DNA of 64,000 nt from Actinospica robiniae DSM 44927. GTDB lineage: Bacteria; Actinomycetota; Actinomycetes; Streptomycetales; Catenulisporaceae. Location of the stretch: contig NZ_KI632511.1 in the NCBI RefSeq assembly GCF_000504285.1, positions 6,244,154 through 6,308,153 of the forward strand. Reading direction: 5' to 3'. Numbering within the stretch: position 1 is the stretch's first letter; each line of letters starts with the position of its first letter. The notes below the pieces were generated by a model, which was not told the DNA's origin, made no database searches, and saw only the letters and a list, made by a program, of their open reading frames with translations. Shown in pieces: positions 9,268 to 17,790 of this stretch. Both the position numbers and the translations under genes were made by a program.

Positions 9268-10012
9268 ACTCCGCGCGGTCGTCCAGCCGCAGGAGAAGAT
9301 GCAGCGCCGCAACGGCGAGCACTGGGCCGGCCGGATGTACATGCGCAAGATCTCCCTGCGCACCACCCGCCTGCTGGTCAACTCGCCGATCACCGCGAAC
9401 GGCTACACCTACCTGATGATCGTGGCCGGCGTGCTGGCCGGCCCCGCGCTGCTGATCCCCGGCATCGCCGGCGCCGTGCTCGGCGCCGTGTTCGTCCAGC
9501 TCTACCTGCTGCTCGACTGCGTGGACGGCGAGCTGGCCCGCTGGCGGCAGCAGACCTCGATCGTCGGGGTCTACCTCGACCGGATCGGCGCCTACATGGC
9601 CGAGGCCGCGTTCCTGGTCGGGCTCGGCTTCCGGGCCTCGCACCTGCACGCCGACGTCTGGGCCGTGCTGGGCCTGGCCACCGCGGTGTGCGTGCTGCTG
9701 ATCAAGTCCGAGAGCGACCTGGTCGACGTCGCCCGCGCCCGGGCCGGCCTGACCGCCGCCACCGAGGGCTCGGTCACCCCGCGCGCCGCCGGCGCCGCCA
9801 AGCTGCGCTCGGTCGCCCAGATCTTCAAGGTGCACCGGCTGATCGTCGGCATCGAGTCCTCGCTGCTGGTGCTCCTGGCCGGGATCGCCGACCTGTTCGC
9901 GCACAACCAGCCGTTCACCCGGGCCGCCGTGGTCGTGCTCTTCGTCATCGCAGCCGTCATGGTCGTGCTGCACTTCGTCTCCATCGTGCTTTCGAGCCGG
10001 CTGAAGTCCTAG
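9245..10012 (+). CDS. CDP-alcohol phosphatidyltransferase (fourth motif Asp replaced)
   Basis: A 255-residue integral membrane protein with about six hydrophobic segments. The CAPT motif runs from D91: DCVDGELAR, eight residues, then GVYLDRIGA. Asp91, Asp94 and Asp112 are present, but the residue at the fourth Asp position (116) is Ala. In the family the fourth Asp is the proposed catalytic base, so this protein may be altered in mechanism or inactive. It overlaps the dehydrogenase-like gene by 23 bp and precedes the GT2 gene by 8 bp, so it sits within one operon. Substrate unknown; a CDP-polyol made by the two upstream enzymes is the natural guess. Confidence 0.82.
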   Translation: MSLPTLDELRAVVQPQEKMQRRNGEHWAGRMYMRKISLRTTRLLVNSPITANGYTYLMIVAGVLAGPALLIPGIAGAVLGAVFVQLYLLLDCVDGELARWRQQTSIVGVYLDRIGAYMAEAAFLVGLGFRASHLHADVWAVLGLATAVCVLLIKSESDLVDVARARAGLTAATEGSVTPRAAGAAKLRSVAQIFKVHRLIVGIESSLLVLLAGIADLFAHNQPFTRAAVVVLFVIAAVMVVLHFVSIVLSSRLKS

Positions 10013-10020
10013 GAGCGCGC

Positions 10021-10914
10021 GTGGGCACGATGCGACTGGGCGCGGTCATCCTGACCATGGGAAACCGCCCCGAAGAACTGCAGGACCTGCTCCGGTCGGT
10101 GGCCGAGCAGAAGGGCGACCCGATCGACGTGGTCGTCGTCGGCAACGGCATCAAGGCCTCGCAGCTGCCCGGCCTCGAGCTGGCGCGCACCCTCGACCTG
10201 CCGGAGAACCTCGGCATCCCGGGCGGCCGCAACCGCGGCTTCGACCTGCTGCTCGCGCTCCCGGCCGAACAGCGCCCCGAGGCCGTGCTCGTCCTCGACG
10301 ACGACGGCAAGCTCGACGGCCCCGAAGCCGCCGAGCGCATCCGCGCCGCCTTCGAGGCCGACCCGCACCTGGGCATCGTCTCGTTCCGCATCTGCGACCC
10401 GGTCAGCGGCGAGGTGCAGCGCCGGCACGTGCCGCGGGTGCGCGTCGGCGACCCCAACCGCTCCAGCAAGGTCACCACCTTCCTCGGCGGCGCCAGCGCC
10501 ATCCGCACCGCCGTGATCGACCAGGTCGGCGGCCTGCCGGACGACTGGTTCTACTGCCACGAGGAGACCGACCAGGCCTGGCGGGCGCTGGACGCGGGCT
10601 GGTCCATCGAATACCGCGCCGATCTGACGCTGCTGCACCCCAAGTCCCTGCCGAGCCGCCACGCCACCTACGCGTACAACGTGGCGCGCAACCGAGTGTG
10701 GCTCGCCCGGCGTAATCTTCCAGGGGTGCTCATTCCGGCTTATCTCGGAGTTTGGGCGGCATTGACCCTCGCCCGCACGCGGAACCGGGATATCCTCCGG
10801 GTCTGGCTCCGTGGCTTCGCGGCCGGCTGGCGCACCCCGTGCGGCCCGAGGCGGCCGATGAGCTGGACCACCGTGTGGCGGATGACCCGACTGGGCCGGC
10901 CGCCGGTGATCTAG
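10021..10914 (+). CDS. Glycosyltransferase family 2
   Basis: A 297-residue GT-A enzyme. The start is GTG at 10021, with AGGAG at 10011-10015 overlapping the previous stop; the next ATG (10030) is too far from that site. LGAVILTMGNRPEEL opens the Rossmann-like fold. VLVLDDDGKLD provides the DxD metal site and FLGGASAIR the acceptor loop. WFYCHEETDQAWRALDAGW resembles rhamnosyl/galactofuranosyl-type GT2 enzymes. It probably acts on the lipid-linked precursor before export by the ABC pair encoded immediately downstream. The precise sugar cannot be read. Confidence 0.88.
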   Translation: MGTMRLGAVILTMGNRPEELQDLLRSVAEQKGDPIDVVVVGNGIKASQLPGLELARTLDLPENLGIPGGRNRGFDLLLALPAEQRPEAVLVLDDDGKLDGPEAAERIRAAFEADPHLGIVSFRICDPVSGEVQRRHVPRVRVGDPNRSSKVTTFLGGASAIRTAVIDQVGGLPDDWFYCHEETDQAWRALDAGWSIEYRADLTLLHPKSLPSRHATYAYNVARNRVWLARRNLPGVLIPAYLGVWAALTLARTRNRDILRVWLRGFAAGWRTPCGPRRPMSWTTVWRMTRLGRPPVI

Positions 10915-10975
10915 CCGTCGGAGCCCGCGGAGCCGAGCGGGCCACGACGGATGGATCGAAAGTCAGGCGAAGGCA

Positions 10976-11953
10976 GTGAGCGAGTCCGCCGAGATTGTCA
11001 TCGAGGAGCTCCCGGCTCCTCCGGTCGACGCCGAGTACGCCCAGCTCGGCGGCATCGGAATGGCGGGCAAGTACGGCCTCAGGCAGAGCGGCAAGCGTCC
11101 GCCGCTGTCCCAGTACGGCAGCGTGCTGTGGCAGCGGCGCCACTTCATCACCGGCTACGCCACCGCGAAGAACCGCTCGCTCTACTCGAACGCACGGCTC
11201 GGCCAGCTCTGGCAGCTGCTCACCCCGGTGCTCAACGTCGGGGTCTACTACTTCGTCTTCGGCATCCTGCTGAGCATCAGCCGCGGTGTGCCGGACTTCC
11301 TGCTGTTCCTGGTCATCGGCGTCTTCCTGTTCAACTTCCTCTCGACCGCGATGATCAACGGCTCGCGCTCGATCAGCGACCAGCTCGTGCTGATCCGGGC
11401 GCTGCACTTCCCCCGGGCCAGCCTGCCGATCTCCTCGACCCTGATCCAGCTCCAGCAGCTGGGCTTCTCGATGGTGATCGTCTGCGTGGTCGCGCTGATA
11501 CAGGGCGAGGGCGTGAACTGGCGCTGGCTGCTGATCATCCCGGCGCTGGCGCTGCTGACGCTGTTCTCGGCCGGCATGGCCATGGTCGTGGCGCGGATGG
11601 GCTCGGTGCTCACCGACACCGCGCAGCTGCTGCCGTTCCTCACCCGTACCTGGATGTACCTCTCCGGCGTGATGTACAGCATCTCCTCGGTGGCCAAGGG
11701 CAACGTGCCGCACTGGGTCGAGCTCGTGCTCTACTACAACCCGCCGGCCCTGTTCATCACGGTCGTGCGCAACTGCATGATCCACATTCCCCCGGCCAGC
11801 TCGTACCCGAGCCCGGCGGACTACCACTCCGCGGTCCAGTCCATGCACCAGCCCGGCCACGCCTGGCCGGCCCTGGTGCTGTGGGCGCTGATCGCCGGCG
11901 TCGGCGGGTTCGTGTACTTCTGGAAGGCGGAGGAGCAGTACGGCCGTGGCTGA
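10976..11953 (+). CDS. ABC-2 type polysaccharide/teichoic acid exporter, permease (TagG-like)
   Basis: A 325-residue permease with a ~70-residue N-terminal cytoplasmic tail and about six membrane helices, including YYFVFGILLSI, LLFLVIGVFLFNFL and MVIVCVVALI, and ending in a last helix near VLWALIAGVGGFVYFW. TWMYLSGVMYSI before the large extracytoplasmic loop is typical of ABC-2 polysaccharide exporters. The GTG start follows GAAGG. Its 3' end overlaps the ATPase gene by 8 bp. Together they should flip a lipid-linked wall polymer across the membrane, as TagGH does for teichoic acid. The adjacent TagF-like gene supports a teichoic-acid-type substrate. Confidence 0.9.
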   Translation: MSESAEIVIEELPAPPVDAEYAQLGGIGMAGKYGLRQSGKRPPLSQYGSVLWQRRHFITGYATAKNRSLYSNARLGQLWQLLTPVLNVGVYYFVFGILLSISRGVPDFLLFLVIGVFLFNFLSTAMINGSRSISDQLVLIRALHFPRASLPISSTLIQLQQLGFSMVIVCVVALIQGEGVNWRWLLIIPALALLTLFSAGMAMVVARMGSVLTDTAQLLPFLTRTWMYLSGVMYSISSVAKGNVPHWVELVLYYNPPALFITVVRNCMIHIPPASSYPSPADYHSAVQSMHQPGHAWPALVLWALIAGVGGFVYFWKAEEQYGRG

Positions 11954-12860
11954 GAACCCGAACATCCTGCCCAGCCAGATCCTGCGCGCGATCCAGGGCG
12001 TGGGGACCGAGCACACCCTGTCCGAAGAGGATCTGCAGCGGATGCGCACGCAGATCCTCGAGGAGCGGGCCAAGCGGCGAGCCGAGGCGGCCAACAATCA
12101 GCCGACCGTGATCGTGGACAACCTCAACATCATCTACCGGATCCACGGCGCCGGCACCGGCCGCGGCTCGGCCAGCGGCGCGCTCTCCCGGATCGTCGTG
12201 CGCCGCGCCGCGCCCACGGTCAAGGAGGTGCACGCGGTGCGCGGGATCTCCTTCGTGGCCCGCCGCGGCGAGAGCATCGGCCTGATCGGGCGCAACGGCT
12301 CGGGCAAGTCCACCACCCTGGCCGCGGTGGCCGGCCTGCTGCCGCCCGAGAAGGGCGGCGCCGTCTACACCGACGGCCAGCCCTCGCTGCTCGGCATCAA
12401 CGCCGCGCTGATGCCGGACCTGACCGGCGAGCGCAACGTCATCGTGGGCTGCCTCGCCATGGGCATGTCCAAGGCCGAGGCGAACGCGCGCTACCGCGGG
12501 ATCGTGGACTTCTCCCGGATCGAGGAGACCAACCCGCACGCGATGAGCCTGCCGATGAAGGCCTACTCCTCCGGCATGGCCGCCCGGCTGCGCTTCGCCA
12601 TCGCCGCGTCGCGCGAGCAGGACGTGCTGATGATCGACGAGGCGCTGGCCACCGGCGACGCGAAGTTCCAGAAGCAGAGCGAGCAGCGGATCCGGGAGCT
12701 GCGCGCCAGCGCGGGCACCGTGTTCGTGGTCAGCCACTCCATGAGCGCGATCCGCGACACCTGCGATCGGGCGATCTGGATCGAGGCGGGCAGGGTCCTG
12801 ATGGACGGCGACGTGGACGAGGTCGCGAACGCCTACGAGCAGTGGTCGAAGCAGAGCTGA
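11946..12860 (+). CDS. ABC transporter ATP-binding protein, polysaccharide/teichoic acid exporter (TagH-like)
   Basis: A 304-residue ATPase paired with the permease just upstream (8-bp overlap, GTG start). An N-terminal ~40-residue tail precedes the nucleotide-binding domain. Walker A is GRNGSGKST. The signature lies in YSSGMAARLRFAIA, where SSGM is the form usual in polysaccharide exporters. Walker B is VLMIDEAL, and the H-loop is FVVSHSM. There is no long C-terminal carbohydrate-binding module, so the substrate is not recognised in the way seen for Wzt-type exporters. It powers export of the lipid-linked polymer made by the surrounding enzymes. Confidence 0.92.
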   Translation: MAENPNILPSQILRAIQGVGTEHTLSEEDLQRMRTQILEERAKRRAEAANNQPTVIVDNLNIIYRIHGAGTGRGSASGALSRIVVRRAAPTVKEVHAVRGISFVARRGESIGLIGRNGSGKSTTLAAVAGLLPPEKGGAVYTDGQPSLLGINAALMPDLTGERNVIVGCLAMGMSKAEANARYRGIVDFSRIEETNPHAMSLPMKAYSSGMAARLRFAIAASREQDVLMIDEALATGDAKFQKQSEQRIRELRASAGTVFVVSHSMSAIRDTCDRAIWIEAGRVLMDGDVDEVANAYEQWSKQS

Positions 12861-12946
12861 GATGCGCGAACGCATGACGGGCCGCGCGCGCGGCCCGCTG
12901 GGGAGTGCCCGGAATCCGGGCCGGAGGATAGAGGCGGGTCGCAGGC

Positions 12947-13939
12947 ATGCGGATCGACGGCAAGGCCTTCCTGCTTCTGTTAGGCGTGGGCACGCTCGCC
13001 CTGGCCGCGGCCACGGTGTGGCTCTGGCCGAGGCTGGCCGGCTCCGGCGCCAAGGCGCTGATCGGCCGTAGCAGCCTCCTGCTCGGCACCCAGCTGGCGC
13101 TGGCGGCGACGTTCCTGTTCGCGGTGAACGCCTGGGGCGGGTTCTACACGTCCTGGGGTCAGCTGTTCGGCACGGCGTCGGCGAAGTACAGCGTCACCGA
13201 CAGGGGCGCTGCGGACGCGGGCCAATACGACGCGAAGGCACTCGACGGCGTGGCCAGGTGGCCAAGGGCCTCGCGCGCCGGCCTGTCCGGAGCGCGTCTC
13301 AGTGGCCTGCGCAGCGGCCTGGACGCCGGCCTCCAGATCTATCCGCCCGCCGACTACGCGACCCGGCGCGACGAGCACCGCCGCTTCCCGGTCGAGATCG
13401 TCGACCTGACCGGCGGCGCGGCGGGCCTGAGCGCGGCGACGTATCAGCAGGTCGCGAACACGTACCAGGTCATGGTGGCGGTCGTCACGAGCAGCGTGCA
13501 GGACATCCCGGGCGTGGACGTCCCCGACGGCCGGCAGGGCCGGCTGTTCTGGGCGCAGGACCTGCAGGCCGCCCTGACCGCGCACTACCGCCTCGACCCG
13601 TACGCACCCGACTGGGGCATCGCCGGCGTCGGCCCTGACGGCACGGCCGCGGTGAACCTGGCCGTGCAGGACCCGTCCCACTACGGCCTCGCCGCCGCGG
13701 CAGGGGACTGGACCCACACCGACCCGCAGCAGAGCTGGCCCGGCATCGGGAAGTACCTCGCGTCCGTCCCCACTCCGAACATCAGCCTGCTGTATGACCC
13801 GAGCGCAGGGGCCATCCCGCAGCGGCTGAGGGCGACCAGCGGCGCGCTCAAGGTCACCCGACAACGAGGCCTGACACTTCTCGGCGAACTCGACTGGCTC
13901 GGCCAGACCATCGACGCGAACGCGGACGCCCGCGCATGA
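12947..13939 (+). CDS. Membrane-anchored esterase-like protein lacking the catalytic Ser (pseudo-enzyme)
   Basis: A 330-residue protein with two N-terminal membrane segments (FLLLLGVGTLALAAATVWLW and LLLGTQLALAATFLFAV) and an extracytoplasmic domain. It is a paralogue of the next gene: both share the layout two helices, GFY-S-W-LFG, IYPP/VYLPP, FWAQD, then a WG nucleophile elbow. Where the partner has WGLMGDSTGGD, this protein has WGIAGVGPDGT, so the nucleophile Ser is replaced by Gly. The partner's C-terminal GGHNFATW, likely holding the catalytic His, is also missing. It is therefore probably catalytically inactive and may bind the polymer or the active partner. It ends with an ATGA overlap onto that partner. 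Confidence 0.75.
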   Translation: MRIDGKAFLLLLGVGTLALAAATVWLWPRLAGSGAKALIGRSSLLLGTQLALAATFLFAVNAWGGFYTSWGQLFGTASAKYSVTDRGAADAGQYDAKALDGVARWPRASRAGLSGARLSGLRSGLDAGLQIYPPADYATRRDEHRRFPVEIVDLTGGAAGLSAATYQQVANTYQVMVAVVTSSVQDIPGVDVPDGRQGRLFWAQDLQAALTAHYRLDPYAPDWGIAGVGPDGTAAVNLAVQDPSHYGLAAAAGDWTHTDPQQSWPGIGKYLASVPTPNISLLYDPSAGAIPQRLRATSGALKVTRQRGLTLLGELDWLGQTIDANADARA

Positions 13940-15096
13940 ACCTGACGGGCACCCTGCTCGCGGCGCTCCTGGCCGCCGCGACCGTCGCCGCGTTCGCCGG
14001 CGTGATCCTGCTGTGGCGCAGGCTCGCGAAGCGGAACTGGCGCGCCGTACTCGGCCGCATCGGCGTGTTGGGCGGCGCCCAGCTGATGGTGGTGCTCCTC
14101 GTGGCCGTACTGGCCAACGACTACTTCGGCTTCTACGGCTCCTGGCACGAGCTCTTCGGCATGGCGACGCCCGCCTCCACCGGCGACGCCCGGCCCCTCG
14201 TCGCCCGCGCCTCCCAAGGCCGGCAGCGCCTCCTCACCGTCCAAGCCGTCAACGGCCTGAACGTCCCCGGCGGCAGCGCCCCCGAGGTGACCGGCCAGAC
14301 CCAGGACGTGACGATCCAAGGCAGGATCACCGGCCTGAGCACGCAGGCGATCGTCTACCTCCCGCCCCAGTACTTCCAGCCCGCGTACGCGCGCTACCGC
14401 TTCCCGGTCGCGATCGTCTCCACCGGCTACCCCGGCACCCTCAGCGCGCTGGAGGACCGGCTGAAGTACCCCTACCGCCTGCTGACCGGCATCAAAGGCC
14501 ACACCGACAAGCCGATAGTGCTGGTGATGACGCAGCCCTCGCCCACCAGCGTCGGCGGCACCGACACCGAGTGCACGAACGTCCCCGGCGGCCCGCAAGT
14601 CGACACCTTCTGGGCCCAGGACATCCCCGCCGCCGTCGAGCAGGCCTACCCCCGCGTAGCCGACGGCCCGAGAGCCTGGGGCCTGATGGGCGACAGCACC
14701 GGCGGCGACTGCGCGTTGAAGGTCTCGATGATGAACTCCGATCGCTTCAGCGCCGCCGTGTCCCTGTCCGGCGACTACAACGCTCCTGAGGACATCACCA
14801 CCGGCAACCTGTACCAGACCCGCCAGTTCCGCGACGAGAACGACCCGATGTGGCGCGTGCGCAACCTCCCCAAGCCCCCCATCGCCGTCCTGCTGGCCAC
14901 CAGCCTCAGCGGCGAGAACGACCTGCCCTCAGTCCTCGAGTTCGAACGCCTCACCCGCGGCACCCCCCTGCACACCTCCACGCTGCTGCGCAACGAAGGC
15001 GGCCACAACTTCGCCACCTGGAACGCCGAGATAGCCCCCGCGCTCCAGTGGCTGACCAACACCCTGGCCTCGCCCACTCCGGCGCCGGAGGTGTAG
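13936..15096 (+). CDS. Membrane-anchored alpha/beta-hydrolase (putative esterase, esterase D-like)
   Basis: A 386-residue protein with two N-terminal membrane helices and an extracytoplasmic hydrolase domain of the esterase D/mycolyltransferase-like type. The nucleophile elbow is GLMGDSTGGD (GxSxG-like), an Asp is available downstream, and the terminal GGHNFATW supplies the His. It overlaps its inactive paralogue by four bases (ATGA). Being directly downstream of a teichoic-acid-type export pair, it may add or remove ester substituents on the exported polymer at the outer membrane face; this is inference. A tRNA-Arg gene on the other strand begins ~70 bp downstream. Confidence 0.78.
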   Translation: MNLTGTLLAALLAAATVAAFAGVILLWRRLAKRNWRAVLGRIGVLGGAQLMVVLLVAVLANDYFGFYGSWHELFGMATPASTGDARPLVARASQGRQRLLTVQAVNGLNVPGGSAPEVTGQTQDVTIQGRITGLSTQAIVYLPPQYFQPAYARYRFPVAIVSTGYPGTLSALEDRLKYPYRLLTGIKGHTDKPIVLVMTQPSPTSVGGTDTECTNVPGGPQVDTFWAQDIPAAVEQAYPRVADGPRAWGLMGDSTGGDCALKVSMMNSDRFSAAVSLSGDYNAPEDITTGNLYQTRQFRDENDPMWRVRNLPKPPIAVLLATSLSGENDLPSVLEFERLTRGTPLHTSTLLRNEGGHNFATWNAEIAPALQWLTNTLASPTPAPEV

Positions 15097-15167
15097 GCGT
15101 AGGTGTAGGGGGTGGGTGGTGGCGGGCTCGATGGAGTCGAGACGGACTCCGCCCGCTGGTGAGTGGG

Positions 15168-15240
15168 TGCCCTCGGCGCGATTCGAACGCGCGACCTACC
15201 GCTTAGGAGGCGGTTGCTCTATCCCCTGAGCTACGAGGGC
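15168..15240 (-). tRNA. tRNA-Arg (anticodon CCT)
   Basis: The minus strand folds as a cloverleaf of 73 nt. The acceptor stem GCCCTCG/CGAGGGC is fully paired. The D-arm is GCTC...GAGC, the anticodon stem ACCGC/GCGGT encloses the loop CTCCTAA (anticodon CCT), and the T-arm GCGCG/CGCGC encloses TTCGAAT. The discriminator is A and CCA is not encoded. Confidence 0.95.
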
Positions 15241-15305
15241 GCGGCGATAGCTTACAGGTTGACGCTCTTGCCCTCGAACCAAGTTCTTCACCCGCCCCCG
15301 ATCGC

Positions 15306-17492
15306 TCAGCCGTCGCCGTCCTCTTCGTCCGCCATGATCTGCTCGAGCAGCCGCCGGAGCGAGGCGACCACGCCCGGCTCCAGCCAGGCGCAAGCCAGCG
15401 CGAGCCGGCACAGCGACGCGAGTATCGACACCGGGCGCGTGGCCGCCGCCTCGGTGCCCGCCCGCAGGCGAGCGATCACCCGGGACGCCACCTCGTCCCG
15501 CGCCGGCGGGAACGCCCAGCCCACGGCGACGAGCGCGAACGCGGCCGCCTCGCAGACCCAGTCCTCCGGCCCGTCGAGCAGGTCCAGCAGGACCTCCCGC
15601 CGCACCGAGTCAACCCACGGCTGCGACGGCTGGTGATGGGCAATGCCCAAGCACGCGAGCGCCTGAATCGCTCGTACCCACACGTCCGGAGCCTGTGCGG
15701 CATACCCGTTCTGCCACGGCGCCGTCGAAGGCTCCGGCGGGTGCACGAGAAGTCCGAGTAGATCGGAGAGGGGAAGTTCGCCGAGTGGCAGGGCGCTGTC
15801 GTAGAGCGCGGGCGGATAGGGCCAGCGAGGCGCAGCCAGCTCCCGCGCAAGCGCCAACGCCCGCTCCGACGGCGCGGGTACAGCGGGAAGGGGCGTGGTC
15901 CCCTCGTACCGCCACACCTGCGTGGTGACCACCCGCGTCGCCAAGCGCGGGTCGGGCACCGGCACCTGATCGGCGATGATCGAAAGCCCAGGCGCGGCGA
16001 AGCGCCCTGCCAGCCCGGCACTCGGCGGCTCGATGCCGGAGAGCCGCGTCTCCACCTTCGACGGATAAGCAGGCCCGTAACGCTCGATGAGCTGCCGCAC
16101 GCCGTTGGTCAAGGCCTCGGTAGCCCAGTCCACGTGTCCGAGCCAGGGCCTACCGCCGCAGTGAGACTGAAGCAGGTACTCGGCGAAGTCGTGATCGGGA
16201 TGGCGCTGAAGGTGCTCGTAGAGCGCAAGCAGATGCCGAGCGTCCGGCGAGGCCTGGTAGCGCAGCGCATGGACGGATGGCCCAGCCTTCTCATGGTCGG
16301 GCTCGCGCACCAAGACCTCTTCGAGCACGGCAATACCCTCCTCGACCCGCCCGTGAGCGGCGAGAGTCTCAGCCAGGTCGACGGCGAGGTAGGTCTGCGA
16401 AGGCTCGGCGCGGATAGTCGCGTACCAGAGATCGATGGTCTCCGACGGCCGTCCGGCACGTCGCAGCGCACTGCCGAGCATGACGACGCCGAGCGCAGCG
16501 CCATTGTCGGGCATGCGGAAGGAGAAGGCCGTTTTGGCCCAGGCGATGGCGGCATCGAGGTCATCCAGCCGACGCGCCAAGCTCGAAGCCATGGCCAGAA
16601 GCTGCAGATGCGAAGGATGCCGGGCCGCAACCGCCCGCACGAGCGCGTAATAGGGCTCCACGACAGCCCGAACCGCCGGCGCGGCCGGATCGTCAAGCGC
16701 CTGCGTGACGTGAGCCAGCGACGAAGCGACGGCGTCCGCGGAAACCAGATCGGCCAGCTCCGGCCGGGAAAGCCAAGCCACCGAGGCCCAAGGCTGCGTC
16801 GGAGCGGCCCCCATGACGGCCGCGAGAAGCATGACGGCCTCCGAAGCCGCCCCTGTGGCGGCGAGCAGCGCCGCACGGCAAGCGAGCGAGCCGGTGTAGC
16901 GGAGTGTGGCGGGGAAGTAGGCGAGAGCCTCCGAAGCTCCGCCGGCAAGTGAGGTAAGTGCCGCCAGCGCCTCGTAGGCCTCCGGCAGCCCCGGATCGCT
17001 CCCGACCGCGCCGCCCACGTGGGTAGCGGCGTGCGCCAGATCCCCGGAGTCGAGCAGAAGCCGCGCCATCGCCGCCTCCCCCTCCGCCTCAAGCCGCTCG
17101 CAGCAGCCGGTGTCGCAGGCGGGTGTGTGGCGGTGGCCGGGGTGGTGGGTGTGCTCGTCATGGGGGGCCGGGGCTTGGTCCTGATCCGGGCCTTGGTCTT
17201 CGTCCTGCCCTTGGCTGACGCTACCGACGGTCCACCGGCCCCCGTCGTCGTCCTGGTTGGCAGGGTTGCTGCCGGCCCGCTGGCCTTGGCCTTCTTCCGC
17301 CAGGGCGTCCGCACGCGCGTCTGCCGGGGCGTCCGCGCGCGGCTCGCTTCCATCGCCCCGCTGCGCTCGACGGAACGCGCCGTCGACCTCCCCATCGCGC
17401 CGCCTGTCCCAGCTCTCCTCGCGTTCAAGGCTCCCCGGGCGCTCCCCGTTCTTCGAATGCTCCGGGGTCTCCTCCCTACCGCCGTCGCCCAT
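15306..17492 (-). CDS. Large repeat protein with TPR-like region (hypothetical)
   Basis: A 728-residue protein. Residues ~1-125 are hydrophilic and low-complexity, rich in Asp, Glu, Arg, Gln and His, ending in a His/Cys stretch (HTHHPGHRHTPACDTGCC) that could bind metal. From ~130 onward it is a series of Ala/Leu-rich helical hairpins of TPR type, such as DLAHAATHVGGAVGSDPGLPEAYEALAAL and GRVEEGIAVLEEVLVREPDHEKA. The last ~200 residues look like HEAT-type helices. No signal peptide or membrane segment is seen. The role is unknown; such proteins usually act as scaffolds. The start at 17492 is uncertain, because the hydrophilic head could begin further in. Confidence 0.6.
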   Translation of the reverse strand: MGDGGREETPEHSKNGERPGSLEREESWDRRRDGEVDGAFRRAQRGDGSEPRADAPADARADALAEEGQGQRAGSNPANQDDDGGRWTVGSVSQGQDEDQGPDQDQAPAPHDEHTHHPGHRHTPACDTGCCERLEAEGEAAMARLLLDSGDLAHAATHVGGAVGSDPGLPEAYEALAALTSLAGGASEALAYFPATLRYTGSLACRAALLAATGAASEAVMLLAAVMGAAPTQPWASVAWLSRPELADLVSADAVASSLAHVTQALDDPAAPAVRAVVEPYYALVRAVAARHPSHLQLLAMASSLARRLDDLDAAIAWAKTAFSFRMPDNGAALGVVMLGSALRRAGRPSETIDLWYATIRAEPSQTYLAVDLAETLAAHGRVEEGIAVLEEVLVREPDHEKAGPSVHALRYQASPDARHLLALYEHLQRHPDHDFAEYLLQSHCGGRPWLGHVDWATEALTNGVRQLIERYGPAYPSKVETRLSGIEPPSAGLAGRFAAPGLSIIADQVPVPDPRLATRVVTTQVWRYEGTTPLPAVPAPSERALALARELAAPRWPYPPALYDSALPLGELPLSDLLGLLVHPPEPSTAPWQNGYAAQAPDVWVRAIQALACLGIAHHQPSQPWVDSVRREVLLDLLDGPEDWVCEAAAFALVAVGWAFPPARDEVASRVIARLRAGTEAAATRPVSILASLCRLALACAWLEPGVVASLRRLLEQIMADEEDGDG

Positions 17493-17790
17493 GGTGCCGC
17501 CCCGCCCTTCGTCTGCCGTCCGGTCTCGTCGATGCTTCAGACGCCGTGCAGGCTACCGAGTTCGAGACGTCCGTGGGTCCGCTACTCCGCTTTCGTCAGC
17601 GCCCAATCGACTCCGTTTTCCACGCTCAGACCCTCTCCGCCACTGCGCCTCTTACCGACGCCTACGTCCATCCATGCCCACTCTCACTGGCTCGCCTCCG
17701 CCCGCCTGCGCGTTCGCGTCGACTGTGCCGCCCGTCATCCCTCCGAAAATGGGATGCGGCTCGTCGTCCGAGCCACGTACTGTCCATCTC
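17493..17790. other. Intergenic region between divergent genes
   Basis: About 300 bp separate the divergent repeat-protein gene and the ABC exporter gene. The ABC reading frame stays open through it, but the translation is Pro/Arg/Ser-rich and does not resemble the transporter family, so I treat it as non-coding. It presumably holds both promoters. I do not see a confident -35/-10 pair or operator. Confidence 0.4.
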
